Position numbers and translations under genes: made by a program | Shown: positions 21,234 to 32,070 of the stretch, piece by piece | Numbering within the stretch: the first letter of the stretch is position 1 | How the letters are laid out: each line of letters starts with the position of its first letter | Assembly: GCF_042453785.1 (NCBI RefSeq) | Contig: NC_091661.1 | Coordinates: forward strand, 28,697,501 to 28,761,500 | Origin: Malus domestica | Taxonomy: Eukaryota > Streptophyta > Magnoliopsida > Rosales > Rosaceae | Length of the DNA: 64,000 bases | Direction: 5' to 3' | Notes under the pieces: generated by a model | The model's input: only the letters and a program-made list of their open reading frames with translations | What the model was told of the DNA's origin: nothing | The model's database searches: none

Positions 21234-24001
21234 ATCTACCCCCCTTAAAAGAATTTCGTCCCGAAATTTAAAATAATTTACTTAATTAAAATGCTCGAAA
21301 ATAGAAAGAAGAATATATGTATAAAGAGAAATCTAGTCAGAGTGGGTGCATCAAAGAGAATATGCCACACCGTCGCGAGTGGGTTGCAAAATCCTCTATC
21401 AAGCCTCCAAGCTCTTACTTTATTCCTCATCATTGTAAAAGTAAAAACATACTTTATAAAGATAAAGGTCGAAAACACAAAATAGTCTAAGGCCAGATAA
21501 TATCAAAATAGATATGTACTAATATATACATCAAAACTCAAATCAACTTAAAAATGAAAACATAAATACTTTTCCAAAAACATTTGTAACGCCAAAACAA
21601 TTAACTAGAGTAAATGAAGTTAAAATACTTATACTGAAAATCAAGATTGAAGAATGGGAGTGGGTCTCGCCCAAGAATTCGAAATGTCGCATATTCCGAG
21701 AATAGATGTGCCTTTAGGTCGAGTCCCAAGAATAACAATTCCGAATCTGCATCAGCTGCTGTAGACGAATCTTCTTGCCCACTTGCTTAACGAACCCAAC
21801 AAATAAGCTATCGATATGACAGTCTGCAGCCCGCAATATCGACCTCACATTTGTTGTCTCGATAAGCAAGTAGTAATTTCTCAAATGGTGCAGAATTTCA
21901 CATATCGTAGGATCGATCCTCCAAATACAAGTTCGCAAGACTTTTCAGTCAACCAGTGTTATCCATGAAAAACTATCGTATCAGGTCGCAACAGTGCCAT
22001 ACCCAAACCAAATAAAACAGAAACTGCCGTCGTAAAACTCTATCCAGCACCAAGCATCCTATCTTCCTCAGTTCTTCCAAATGTGACCAACTACTTTAGA
22101 ATTTCACCTGTAAATAACCCATTTGAAAATTGTACCTTGGGATTCAAGAGAAGTGGCTACCATGTTAGTAGTAGACCTAAAAGCTCAAACCAAGCAAGCA
22201 GAAAAAGAGAAGTCATCTTCCTCAACACGCAGTATCTCTTGGGAACTGTTGTAGTGCTCAATCCACCTCTCCATTTTTGCTTAGTTGCATATTTCTAGTC
22301 AACCAAGGTCAAAGTTGGTGGAAAGAAGAACGACTCGCAAATGATCAACCTAAAAACAAAAGAGAGTACACACATTCGAGAGAAGTGTAAAGATTATCCA
22401 ATTCTCGCTTCGACCGTCCTATAGTGCCATTCCAGAATACACCAAACAGATCTGCTAGAAATGTTTTAACAACCACATACTCATAACAATAAGGTTCAGA
22501 AGTGAAGTAGTGGAAATATGCGTCGAGACGAACACATATTGTTGAAAAATAACTGATGTGATGCCTATGAATTCCAGTAAGATGGTGATACAATATGCTG
22601 ACCTTCTGCACCATAATCTTCACTAGTCTCTTACCAAATGACAACTCAAACTTCACACCCACGATGAACTCTTTATGATAAGTCTGGTAAGCTTGTGAAA
22701 AGATTATGCTCCCAACATTCATGTCCAAATCGATAAGAATTGGGCGCACACTTCCGCCGAATCGATCGATTGTGAATTCCTCACTGCATAAGTAAGAATC
22801 CACGTCGAGAAGGCTAAAAGAACACTTAAGAATTTGAGGATCAAAACAAGTCCATTAAAATATGGAGTACAAGATATCGAGATTTGAACTAGAAACCATG
22901 CCGAGAACAAACGTTTTTTTTATTTTTTTTTATTTTTACCCTCATGTAATGTTCCGGCATGATCCAGTTTCATATTGAGAGACGAATAAGCAAAGGAAGG
23001 TGAAGATGCAGAAATAGAAATAACTGTTTATGATTATTTTGCAAATCATCACAGTATGGTCAACTCGTTTCTTTAGCAAAAAAAAGAAATAGGTCCAAAC
23101 TCAGGAATATTTAAGAACTAATAATAAGATTTGATGAGGCCAAAGACAATTTGAAATTCACAATACCTTGTGAGAGCTGCTTCAAAGTTCAAAAAATAAA
23201 CATAGAACCTCTGAATCAGCAGAATGACGAAGAAGAAAGATACAAAACAGCCTGCATATGCATGCAGTGACACAATTGGCTACCTTAAAGTGATGCTCTT
23301 GAGCAAACCAAAGCTCAATGAATCCAGAGAAGTTTAGAGTAAAGTTCGATCTTCGTACAATGATGAATATGATAGAGTCTCAAGCCATTACACTGAAAAT
23401 TACAAGGCTGAACAGCTAGGCTGCAAGTAAGAGACTAAGTTCATCCTCGCCGAAAAGTACGTGAACGAGGAACTAGGGTTTACCACCAAGTACTAAACCC
23501 AGGGAATCTGTTCATCCAAACAAGACTGGATATTCATCATCCAAGTCCAACTACAACAACAACAAGAATTGCAACTCTTTTTGGAAATTAATGAGAATAA
23601 CGTCTGCTACTGAAGAGTTTCCAAAGATTTCGATGTAAAGCCGACTTCGCCCGCAATTCCTAGGGAACGCATGTTGCAGAGTGGCATCGCCATTTCGAAT
23701 CTACGGCTGGTCTTAACCAGAACTCCTCAAATTGAGATTTCTAAAACACGTCGATGAGTATCGATCCGATGTTTAAAGTCGTCCAACAATTCACTTCATC
23801 ACTGTTGAGGCATAATCCCGACACAAATTCTTGTATTTCAACCAGAAAGTGACAATTCAATCAGAGAGAGATTTGCACAACTGCACCGACTGGCACAAAA
23901 TCCGGAAGTCGTGACATCCAAATTATGTCAAAACCGACACTTAACGAGAATAGAAGAGAATCCTAAGTATGCTCTGAACAAATCACGCTCTGATACCAAT
24001 C
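21234..24001 (-). other. Interior of the LARD-like element, non-coding
   Basis: Holds the polypurine tract at one end and the tRNA-Met primer-binding site at the other. The longest minus-strand frame (22345-22803, 152 codons) has no motif I recognise. Sequence near 23640-23990 carries scattered stops in all frames. Confidence 0.75.
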
Positions 24002-25339
24002 TGACACGCCCCGACCCTGATATTCCTCGAATACTAGGATAGACACGTGCTGGCCGACACTCGAGGGTGACGAAAGCCATTAATTGATACAAAAGCTAAG
24101 AATAAGAAATAAATACGAGTTATAAATTAAAAAACAATGAGTTAATAATTTAGGAACGTGCTCAGAATATACAACTAAACCTAATCACTAAAAAGAATTA
24201 AGATAAAATTTAATGAATAAAGAAGTGCGTCCTACATCGAGAGGACTCAAATATGCTGCTGCGGAAGTGTCTTGACGCCGGGATTAGGTGCCTTGATTCT
24301 GAGTCCTGAATGGGGGCGCAAAACAAAGGTGAGTGGACCAAGTTTATATATATAATAATAATAATAATAAAACAGTTATCAACATACTAACCCCCAAAGT
24401 TTATATAATGAAAACTACTAGCATAATAAATGATGGATGTAATAAAAATCCTAGCATGCCAAAAATATCTCAAAAGCCATATCGCGGAAATCAAACAGTA
24501 AACGCATCATAAATCGTCTCGTAAGCGCGGTGTGCTGCTAGTAAGATCACCGAATAAATATAACTCCCGGCCCAATGCCTGCTCCGTGGTCTCTGCGCCC
24601 GTAGCCAGAGATTACCAACTCCCGGCCCAATACCTGGTTGCCGAGGAAGAAGGCCAGAGATTTGGCCGGAAAACTACTCGAATTTAAACGGCCATAACTT
24701 TGTCACTACTCAACGAAATCAAGCAAGACAAAAACGAAAGTTGTAGCCCTTGAAGAGACGAAGAGAATGGTATCTCATAAGACGTCTAACTCGCCGTGGT
24801 TTGGCCGGAAATTTCCTCGAAAGCCTCGGAGGTCGCCGGAAACTGGGTAAAATTCAAATGAGTATAACTTCTTCAATACTCAATGAAATTGAGTGAAACC
24901 AAAAGGAAAGTTATAGTACTCGACGAGATGAAGAGATTGATACCTTGCACGCCGGCCAAATCGCCGTGGTTTGGCCGGAAATGGCCTCAAAAGCCGTCGG
25001 ACTCGCCGGAGGTTATTTTCTTGGTTTCGCCGAATTGCGCAGAGGTAAGAGGTAGAGGAAAGGGACGAGGTTTAGATGGTGATTGTGTCTTCCTCGAGCA
25101 GGGAGTGCAGCTGGGTGTGAGTGTGGTCATAGAGAAGAGACGAATAGAAGTATATGGGAAAGGGAAGAAGGAGAGGAAGAAAGAGAGAAGAGGGCTCGGG
25201 GACAAAATCAGGGGGGTGGGTCCCCTTGGCTCACCATTTAAGACCAAAAACAAATTTTAAAAGGAAAATAAATTCTCAAACTTAATAAAAATACAAAAAT
25301 ACCATTTATGTACAGTAAATCCCGGGACGGGTTGTTACA
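24002..25339 (-). repeat. 5' LTR of the LARD-like element, internally deleted (1338 bp)
   Basis: Nearly identical to the partner LTR at both ends but about 1.13 kb shorter. At about 24635 the sequence CCCAATACCTG jumps directly to GTTGCCGAGGAAGAAGG, which in the other LTR are positions about 19400 and 20530. Confidence 0.93.
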
Positions 25340-25344
25340 GTACA

Positions 25345-25944
25345 AGCTTCAGGATATAGAGAATTGTGGTTACTATATTCACAAAACTCTCTGTTATTCA
25401 TCGGTATTTTTCTGGAGAAAATCGCTGCTGTTTGAAAACAATTTTGAAAGCGTACCTGCTACTGCCAGAATGAATCGATCGTCATTGTTTAACACGCGTG
25501 AAATCTTGCAGGAACCTCTTTCAACAATTCATCAAAATTGGGTCTGTAACTGTAAGTATAATTCATCAACCATGTATCTTTGTATGCTTGCTTCTTTATG
25601 TAACCATAAAATAAAATGATTTATTTATGATAAAAAATACGTCATTGTTTAACACGCGTGAAATCTTGCAGGAACCTCTTTCAACAATTCATCAAAATTG
25701 GGTCTGTAAGTATAATTCATCAACCATGTATTTTTGTATGCTTGCTTCTTTATGTAACCATAAAATAAAATGATTTATTTATGATAAAAAATATGCCTTT
25801 TGTTAAAGTTTGGAAACATAGATCAGGGATTAAGGTCACTTTATTAACTGTGATTATATTTCTTAGCCAGTTAGACGGTCTAGATTTCATATGTCACACT
25901 CACACTTCTGTCTAGCCAATTTCTCCAGTTATTGGTAGAGGACA
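25345..25944. repeat. Intergenic DNA with a 160-bp tandem duplication
   Basis: 25481-25640 is repeated at 25641-25796 (start GTCATTGTTTAACACGCGTG, end TTATTTATGATAAAAAATA). The second copy lacks six bases (AACTGT region). No gene is recognised. Confidence 0.85.
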
Positions 25945-26219
25945 TGTTAACAGAGCTTGACCGAATTAAATTTAATATGCTGAATATTTCTTTAATTGAT
26001 CATTTCCAATGTTACAATATACAAGTATTTATAAGAAGGAACCCTATAATTGACTCCTATGATTTATACAATTGATACAAAATAGGAAAGTAAATATCTA
26101 GCTAATTGATACAATCAACACTAAGTAAGAAGGTAATCATTCCAACATATTTGCTCAAATCAACGTTGATTGTATGTTAACTAGGCAAATATCTTGTATG
26201 ATTGTTAACTTTCTCAACA
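25945..26219 (-). repeat. 3' LTR of a Copia element
   Basis: On the minus strand it starts TGTTGAGAAAGTTAAC, directly after a purine tract (TTGAGTGGGAG) that follows the pol stop codon, and ends near GCTCTGTTAACA. About 275 bp. TATAAATA on the minus strand lies near 26025. Boundaries come from TG/CA ends and the pol context; the matching 5' LTR is missing. Confidence 0.65.
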
Positions 26220-26226
26220 CTCCCAC

Positions 26227-26583
26227 TCAAGTTGGAGAGTGAATATCATGAACACCCAACTTGCACAACAAAGAACAAAAGCGTTCCTTGCCTAAGGCCT
26301 TGGTAAAGATGTTTGCCAACTGTGATGTGGATGGAACAAATCCGGTGACAATCTTTCCTTCCATAATCTTATCTCGAACAAAATGACAATCAATCTCAAT
26401 GTGTCTTGTTCGTTCATGAAACACGGAATTGGCGGCAATATGGAGGGGTGCTTGGTTATCACAAAATAGGGTGGCTGGCCCTTGATTTTTAATCCTCAAA
26501 TCCTGAAACAAGTTTTTCAGCCATGCTAGTTCACAACACATTGCTGCCATAGATTGGTACTCTGCTTCAGCTGACGACAAAGA
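26227..26583 (-). pseudogene. Copia pol, RNase H C-terminal part
   Basis: Minus strand, about 117 codons from [11 protein letters not shown] through [39 protein letters not shown] and [10 protein letters not shown] to a stop at 26227. These are hallmark residues of the Ty1/Copia RNase H domain. The reading frame continues across the insertion at 26584-31311 into 31312: MVS on one side joins LSSAEAEY on the other. Truncated upstream, so non-functional. Confidence 0.92.
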
Positions 26584-26699
26584 TGTTGAGAAAAAAATTT
26601 GGAGTACACAACTCTAACACAAGTGTTCAAGAGACAACACAAGTAAACAAATTACTTGTATTACACACACAAAATATTACAACTAGTTATCTAAAAAAC

Positions 26700-26824
26700 G
26701 CCCTAGGCGGCCACCTAGGCGCTGGGCGGGCACCAACCGAGGTGATTTCTGGCAAAACGGATTGAAAAATCGGCCGAGCTCTAGGCGGCCGCCTAGGCGG
26801 GCTAGGCGGTGCTAGGCGGTTGGG
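26700..26824. repeat. Left subterminal repeats of the hAT element
   Basis: Repeated CTAGGCGG/CCTAGGCG motifs in both orientations, GC-rich in an AT-rich region, followed by a long poly-T run. Such arrays are the usual transposase-binding sites of hAT elements (inference). Confidence 0.7.
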
Positions 26825-27216
26825 CGGAACTGGACCGTTTTTTTTTTTTTTTTTTTTTTTTCTATTCTAAGTTTCAACTTCTAGAATTCTATATTCCCGT
26901 GACCTAATTGAACTCCTCTGCACTGCTGCGTCTCTTCTTCGCCGTTCGCCCATTTCGTTTCTTCTTCGTTCTTCCTCATCTGCACTGCAACCTGCACCGC
27001 TGTAAGACTTCATCTTTTCCTCGGTTCTTCCTCATTTGCACTGCACTCGCTTGCTGCACCGCTGCACGACTTTGTGTCTTCTTCTTCCTCATCTGCTGCA
27101 CTGCACTCACCTGCTGACTTCGTGTCTTATTCTTCTTCCTCATCTGCTGCACTGCACTCTGCTGCACTGCACTTTGCAACTACAGTCAACAACGAAGACT
27201 GCGAAGCCCCCAAAAA

Positions 27217-27969
27217 GTGAGTTTTTGTTCTACAAATTTCAAATTTGTAAATGTTGAATTTGTTAAGGTATTGGAAAAAAAAATTACAAAGTTTTGGATT
27301 TGAAACCAATTGTATTGAGGGGAATCTGACAATCTGTTAACTTATTTGTCTACTGATACAATGATAATTGAAAGAAATTCTGATAGTATTATTTTCGTGC
27401 TGGTTGTTTGCTAGATCCAGGTGCACATCTTACTATCTTAGATTCTTAGCCTAATTTTGTATCAATTAATAATTATATATAGATGCATGCGAGGAGCCAA
27501 GCTGCATATATTTATAAACACAAGAACATGTCTGTCACAATTGTTTGTATAATTGGGTGTCTATATGTGTGTATAAGTTGATTACGCATGCCGCATGCGT
27601 TTGTCTATCACTACTGGGACATTGTACCCTTTTTTAAATTTTCACAGGTGTCTCCCACCTGGATTCATGCATGTATGGTAAGCATGCTCATCTATGACCA
27701 AACCTATGTATGAAAAAAATTTATGGGAGGTATAAGATTTGATCTCACCTTGGCGGATTTCCTTTCGGCCAAAAGTTTCATCATACCCATTTCAGCTTCT
27801 TGAGGTGGCAGATTCTTGAACTGTTTTTCCATTTCATTTAGTTATACTTCTGAGTTCTGATCATCAATCTGAGTTGGCTAACTTGGCTTATAAGTTAATA
27901 TACTGTGATAATTTTTTGTGGGAGATTAATACCTAAAAGTTTGTAATGTTTATTTTATATGAATTTTAG
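27217..27969 (+). other. Probable 5' UTR intron of the hAT transposase gene
   Basis: A pyrimidine- and CTGCACTG-rich leader (26905-27216) ends at a strong donor, AAAAAGTGAGT (GT at 27217), and a TTTTAG acceptor ends at 27969, 26 bases before the first good ATG pair. No coding is seen between them. An alternative acceptor, TTTTCACAG, exists near 27648. Confidence 0.5.
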
Positions 27970-27995
27970 GATTGTTTCTTCTCTTGTCTTGTGTG

Positions 27996-30253
27996 ATGAT
28001 GACTGGTACTTTATCTTCTGGAGCATCTACTACAATGTCATCCTCCTCCCAATCTGAAAATGTGTTGAAGCGTAGCTCGGAAGATGTGGGATGGGAATAT
28101 GGGATCTTGGCAAATCCTACAAACTCAGATAAGGTGAAATGTAAGTTGTGTGACAAAATCATTAGTGGTGGAGTACATAGATTAAAACAACATGTAGCCA
28201 ACATAAGGGGAAATGTAGCGGCATGCACAAAGTCTTCGGATGAAGATAAAGCCAAATGTCGAGCCGTATTAGAAGAAGCAAAAAATAAGAAGAAACAAAA
28301 GGATAAGCACATTGTGGAAGTGAGGGAAGAGGTGCAACTTCAACAAATTCAAGAAGAAGAAGACATTGAAGTGATTGGGTTAAGGAAAAGGCCTCGCACT
28401 CTTGGACCTATGGATAAGTTTGCATCCTCCATCAATCTCGATTCTTCAAATGAGGGAAGTAAGAAGACTCGACAACAAAACATCTATGATGCAATTTGGA
28501 AAGAAAGAACACATCAAGTGGATCAATATCTGGCTCGATGGGTGTATGAAGCCGGTATTCCTTTCCATGCTATTGATAATGATAGCTTCAAGTGTGTGAT
28601 GGAAGCGATTGGTCAATTTGGCCCGGGTTACCTACCTCCAAGCCAATATGAATTAAAGGAGCCATTATTGAAAGAAGAGGTAGAAAGAGTAAGAAAGTCA
28701 CTCAAGAAACATGAAGAAGAGTGGGCTTTGAATGGTTGCTCAATCATGACCGATGCTTGGAGTGACCAAAAAAGAAGAAGCATAATGAATTTATGTGTCA
28801 ATTGCAAGGAAGGCACCATATTTCTTTCTTCTAAGGAATGCTCTAGTGAAGCACACACCGGGGAATATATCTTCGAATATGTTGACAAGTGTGTTGAAGA
28901 AATTGGGCCTCCAAATGTAATTCAAGTGGTAACCGATAATGCTTCTAACAATATGGCGGCAGCAAACATGATGAAAAAAAAGAGGCCGAATATGTTTTGG
29001 ACATCATGTGCCACTCATACTTTGAATCTCATGCTTCAAGGGATTGGTAATCTCCCTAAGTTCAAAGGAGTTATTGACAAGGCAAAGGCTTTCACTATCT
29101 TCATTTATGCACATCATAAAACTTTGGCATTGATGAGGAAGCATACCAAGAAAAGAGACATAATAAGGCCCGGAGTCACTAGATTTGCAACTTCTTTCCT
29201 CACATTGCAAAGTTTGATGGATAAGAAAAAAGACTTGAAGGTTATGGTTGCTAGTGAAGAATGGGAACAATGCAAACATGTCAAGACTACAAAGGGGAAA
29301 GTGGCATATGCTACTGTATTGAGTTCACATTTTTGGAGTGGGGTCTTACTTTGCTTGAAAGTGTTTGAACCTTTATTCAAGGTACTTCGAATTGTTGATG
29401 GGGATAAGAAGCCATCAATGGGGTTTTTGTATGGAGAGCTACAAAAAGCAAAGATGGAGATTAAAGAGACATTCAAGAACAATGAGGCCAACTATCAACC
29501 AATTCTTCAAATTATTGATGAAAAAGCTCGTGAGCGGCTTGATAGTCCATTGCATTTGGCGGGCTACCTCTTGAACCCTTATTATTTCTTCAAAAATCAA
29601 AGCATACAACATGATCCAATTGTCATGGAGGGGATCTTTACTTGTGTTGAGAAGTTCTTCCCCGATAACTATGAGGTTCAAAACCAAGTGATAAATGTTG
29701 AGATGCATAAGTATAGAGTAAAAGAAGGTGGATTTGGAAGACATTTGGCCGAACTTGGATGCGCTGAGAATGATGAAAACTATAATCCGGGTATGAATAT
29801 TCACATATGCTTATATTTTATTTATTAAATTTGAGTTTACTACTTATTTTTCATTACTAATTGTGTGTTTTTTTTTTCATTAGTTGCATGGTGGTATAAT
29901 TATGGAAATGGTGTGCCTAATTTGCAAAGGATGGCTATAAAGATACTTTCATTGACTACAAGTTCATCCGGTTGTGAAAGAAATTGGAGTTCTTTTGAAG
30001 GTATACATACAAAGAAAAGGAATAGACTAGATACAACAAGGTTAAATAATTTAGTCTATGTCCAATTTAATGCAAGGATTATGAACAAGAAGAAAAGAGA
30101 GAAGGAGAAGAAGGTGGACATATTGCTTGCAAGTGAAGCTAGTATGGCTCAAGGATGGATTGTGGAAGGTGGTGATGAAGAGCTTGAGCTTGGCTTGGGA
30201 ATTGGAGAGACATCGGAAGTAGGTAGTTCCCTAGAGCCTAGGGGGAGTTCTAA

Positions 30254-30290
<37 letters not shown>

Positions 30291-30398
30291 ATATCGGATG
30301 AGGACACGGAAGAAGAAGGAGATGATGAAGAAATTGAGTTCGAGTCCGACACGGAGAGAGTCTTTGAGGGATATGGTGAAGAAGAGTTTAATGCCTAA
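27996..30398 (+). CDS. hAT transposase (BED zinc finger, DUF659, hAT dimerisation)
   Basis: Two coding exons: 27996-29790 and 29884-30398 (donor GTATGA, acceptor TTTCATTAG), giving about 769 residues from the ATG pair at 27996/27999. An in-frame upstream ATG at 27972 would add 8. N-terminal BED-type finger: CKLC then HRLKQHVA and C. The DUF659/catalytic core has SIMTDAWSDQKRRS (first Asp), VVTDNASNN (second Asp) and SCATHTLNLML. The C-terminal dimerisation region, in exon 2, has PNLQRMAIKILSLTTSSSG, then CERNWSSFEGIHTKKRNRL (catalytic Glu in CERNWS). An acidic tail closes the protein. No stop or frameshift is seen and all three catalytic residues are present, so it could be active. It acts in the nucleus on the element's ends by cut-and-paste. 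The product is usual length for plant hAT transposases. Confidence 0.93.
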
Positions 30399-30828
30399 TA
30401 ACTTTCGTAGCTCAATTTTCTTTTATATCAGTGTCTGCATGTGTAGCATTCGAACAGTTGACTCGTTGTTAATTCTATGAAATGTATGCCCATCATTCGT
30501 ACTCACTGATGTTAATTCTATTATGTGAAATGTTTGTGCAACATTTGTACATTTGACTTAGTAGTGTTGGACTTGAATGTTTCAATAGTTCTAGTCTTCC
30601 ATACTTACAAGTTACAAGCAGTGTCTAATTTTGAGAATGCTCATTCATTGGACATAAGATTGGAAATCACATTTCATTTCAGTGGTTGCAAGCACTGCCT
30701 TGTTCTCAAGTATACCATATGATTATTACTTCATTTGTTGAAAGAAATATTTCTTTTGTACATTTTCTACATGTTTTGTAAGTGTCAATATACACTTATT
30801 CACAGGAAATACAAAAAATTTACCTAAA

Positions 30829-30886
30829 TCCGCCTAGCCGCCTAGGCGCTAGGCGCTAGCCCACCGCCCGACTAGCGCCTAGCGTT
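30829..30886. repeat. Right subterminal repeats of the hAT element
   Basis: GCCTAGCCGCCTAGGCG and related GCGCTAG units crowd the last 70 bases before the terminal repeat, mirroring the left end. Confidence 0.7.
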
Positions 30887-31311
30887 TTTTAGAACCTTGA
30901 TTACAACACACAAATTCTCAAGGACACTCTTTTAGAAGCTATGACACTCACTCTTTCTAGAGACAAACTCTAGACCACTCACACTCCTACAAGACTACTT
31001 TTACTTCTCACTCTCACTTGGTTGCTTGCTTGATTCTTACTTGATTGATTGGTTCAAATACACCCATCTTATATTTATAGGCTTGCTAACCGACTTACCT
31101 AGAAGGTGAAATTGGATTCTTCCATTTTAACCACATGTTTTGTGATGGTTCTAGGCTTTTCTACAAACCATTTTTCTAGATTTTCTTAGCCTAAGGCGGT
31201 GGACTTCCAAACACCAATTGTTGCACTTTGCTAGAGTTTTCTAGCATATTTTCATTCATGATTCCAAATGGGCTGGACCTTAATTATTGGGCTGGTGTTG
31301 TACTTTTAACA

Positions 31312-31830
31312 AAAGATACCATTTTCTGGCGTTTGCTCTTCCATGAGATGAGACAGTTTCCAATAAACACACAATAACTTGTGGTGGATCGTCGGGTAGT
31401 AGGACAACATGCCCAATCTGAATCACAATACGCCTTCAACTTTAAATCATTTTGAGAAGGAAACATTATGCCTTGGCCGGGGGTGCCCTTGAGGTATTTC
31501 AAAATACGCAAAGCAGCATCATAATGTGGCATCCGAGGAGTTTGCATAAACCTACTCAATAAGTGAACCGAGTATGTATATCCGGCTGTGTAATGGTAAG
31601 ATAAATGAGACGACCAATCAATCTTCGATATTTTGCAGGATCTTTAAGAACCTCTCCCTCATCAGGAAGTAATTTGAGATTTTGCTCTATTGGACATTTT
31701 GCCGGCCGAGATCCTAAAAATCCAACATCATCAAGGATATCTAATAAATATTTTCGTTGTGAAATGAAAATAATTTTCTTGGTGCGCGCCACTTCTATGC
31801 CAGAGCTTTCATCAAGTATAAACTTCAAAG
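31312..31830 (-). pseudogene. Copia pol, end of reverse transcriptase and start of RNase H
   Basis: Minus strand. Shows FISQRKYLLDILDDVGFLG, then PIEQNLKL, YRRLIGRLIYLT, a one-base frameshift near 31570, then HYDAALRILKYLKGTPGQG, KAYCDSDWA and KSKRQKMVS. The last motif abuts the solo-LTR insertion, and the frame resumes at 26583. Homology ends abruptly near 31830; the upstream gag, integrase and most of the reverse transcriptase are missing. Confidence 0.88.
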
Positions 31831-32070
31831 ATCCTCAACTGGTGGATATAGAGAAATGCAGCGACGCTTTTGATAGAAGGTACAATGTAGAGAGATTGCA
31901 ATACATTGTATTTAAATATCATGTTATTTAGCACCTATGTTTTAAAACAGAAGGACAACTTCTAATTCCTGTATCAATCTATTTTTCAAGCTTTTTAAAA
32001 TTTGCCGGTTTGGTGGATGCTTCAGCTCTGATATCTGTCAGTGGTTCATAAGCTTTGGCTGATGGAGGCA
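31831..32070. other. Unassigned DNA between the Copia fragment and subtilase remnants
   Basis: No homology to other parts of the window that I can see and no coding signature. Confidence 0.4.

Larger units (their letters stand above)
18771..25339 (-). mobile_element. Full-length non-autonomous LTR retrotransposon (LARD-like)
   Basis: 6569 bp flanked by a perfect 5-bp target duplication, GTACA (18766-18770 and 25340-25344). On the minus strand the element starts TGTAACAACCCG and ends GGGGCGTGTCA. A primer-binding site complementary to initiator tRNA-Met (TTGGTATCAGAGC on the minus strand) lies at 23987-23999. A polypurine tract (AAGGGGGGTAGAT on the minus strand) abuts the other LTR at 21234-21250. 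Such signals are typical of Ty3/Gypsy elements. The 2.77-kb interior has no recognisable gag, protease, reverse transcriptase or integrase, so the element must have been mobilised in trans. Confidence 0.93.
26684..30899 (+). mobile_element. hAT DNA transposon, apparently autonomous
   Basis: 4216 bp with a perfect 8-bp target duplication ATTACAAC (26676-26683 and 30900-30907), the hAT signature. Terminal inverted repeats are imperfect: left TAGTTATCTAAAAAACGC, right (reverse complement) CAAGGTTCTAAAAAACGC, identical over the inner 12 bases. Both subterminal regions are packed with CCTAGGCG-type repeats. It carries one complete transposase gene. Confidence 0.93.
26584..31311 (-). mobile_element. 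Solo LTR (about 504 bp) inserted in Copia pol and split by a hAT element
   Basis: The block is flanked by a 5-bp duplication AAAGA (26579-26583 and 31312-31316) and has TG/CA ends: TGTTGAGAAAAAAATTTGG on the left and ACTTTTAACA on the right. Removing the hAT at 26684-30899 leaves 26584-26683 plus 30908-31311, about 504 bp without coding, which fits a solo LTR left by LTR-LTR recombination. A minus-strand TATAAATATA at about 31070 suggests minus orientation. Confidence 0.82.

Noticed and set aside
22345..22803. 152-codon minus-strand frame inside the LARD-like element
   Set aside because: No retroviral or host motif is visible and composition is not gene-like; left as non-coding pending a profile search.
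23987..23999. tRNA-like match
   Set aside because: It is only the 13-base primer-binding site of the minus-strand LTR element; no cloverleaf surrounds it. No complete tRNA or rRNA gene was seen in the window.
28628..29804. Several antisense open frames opposite the hAT transposase
   Set aside because: Shadows of a strongly supported coding exon on the + strand.
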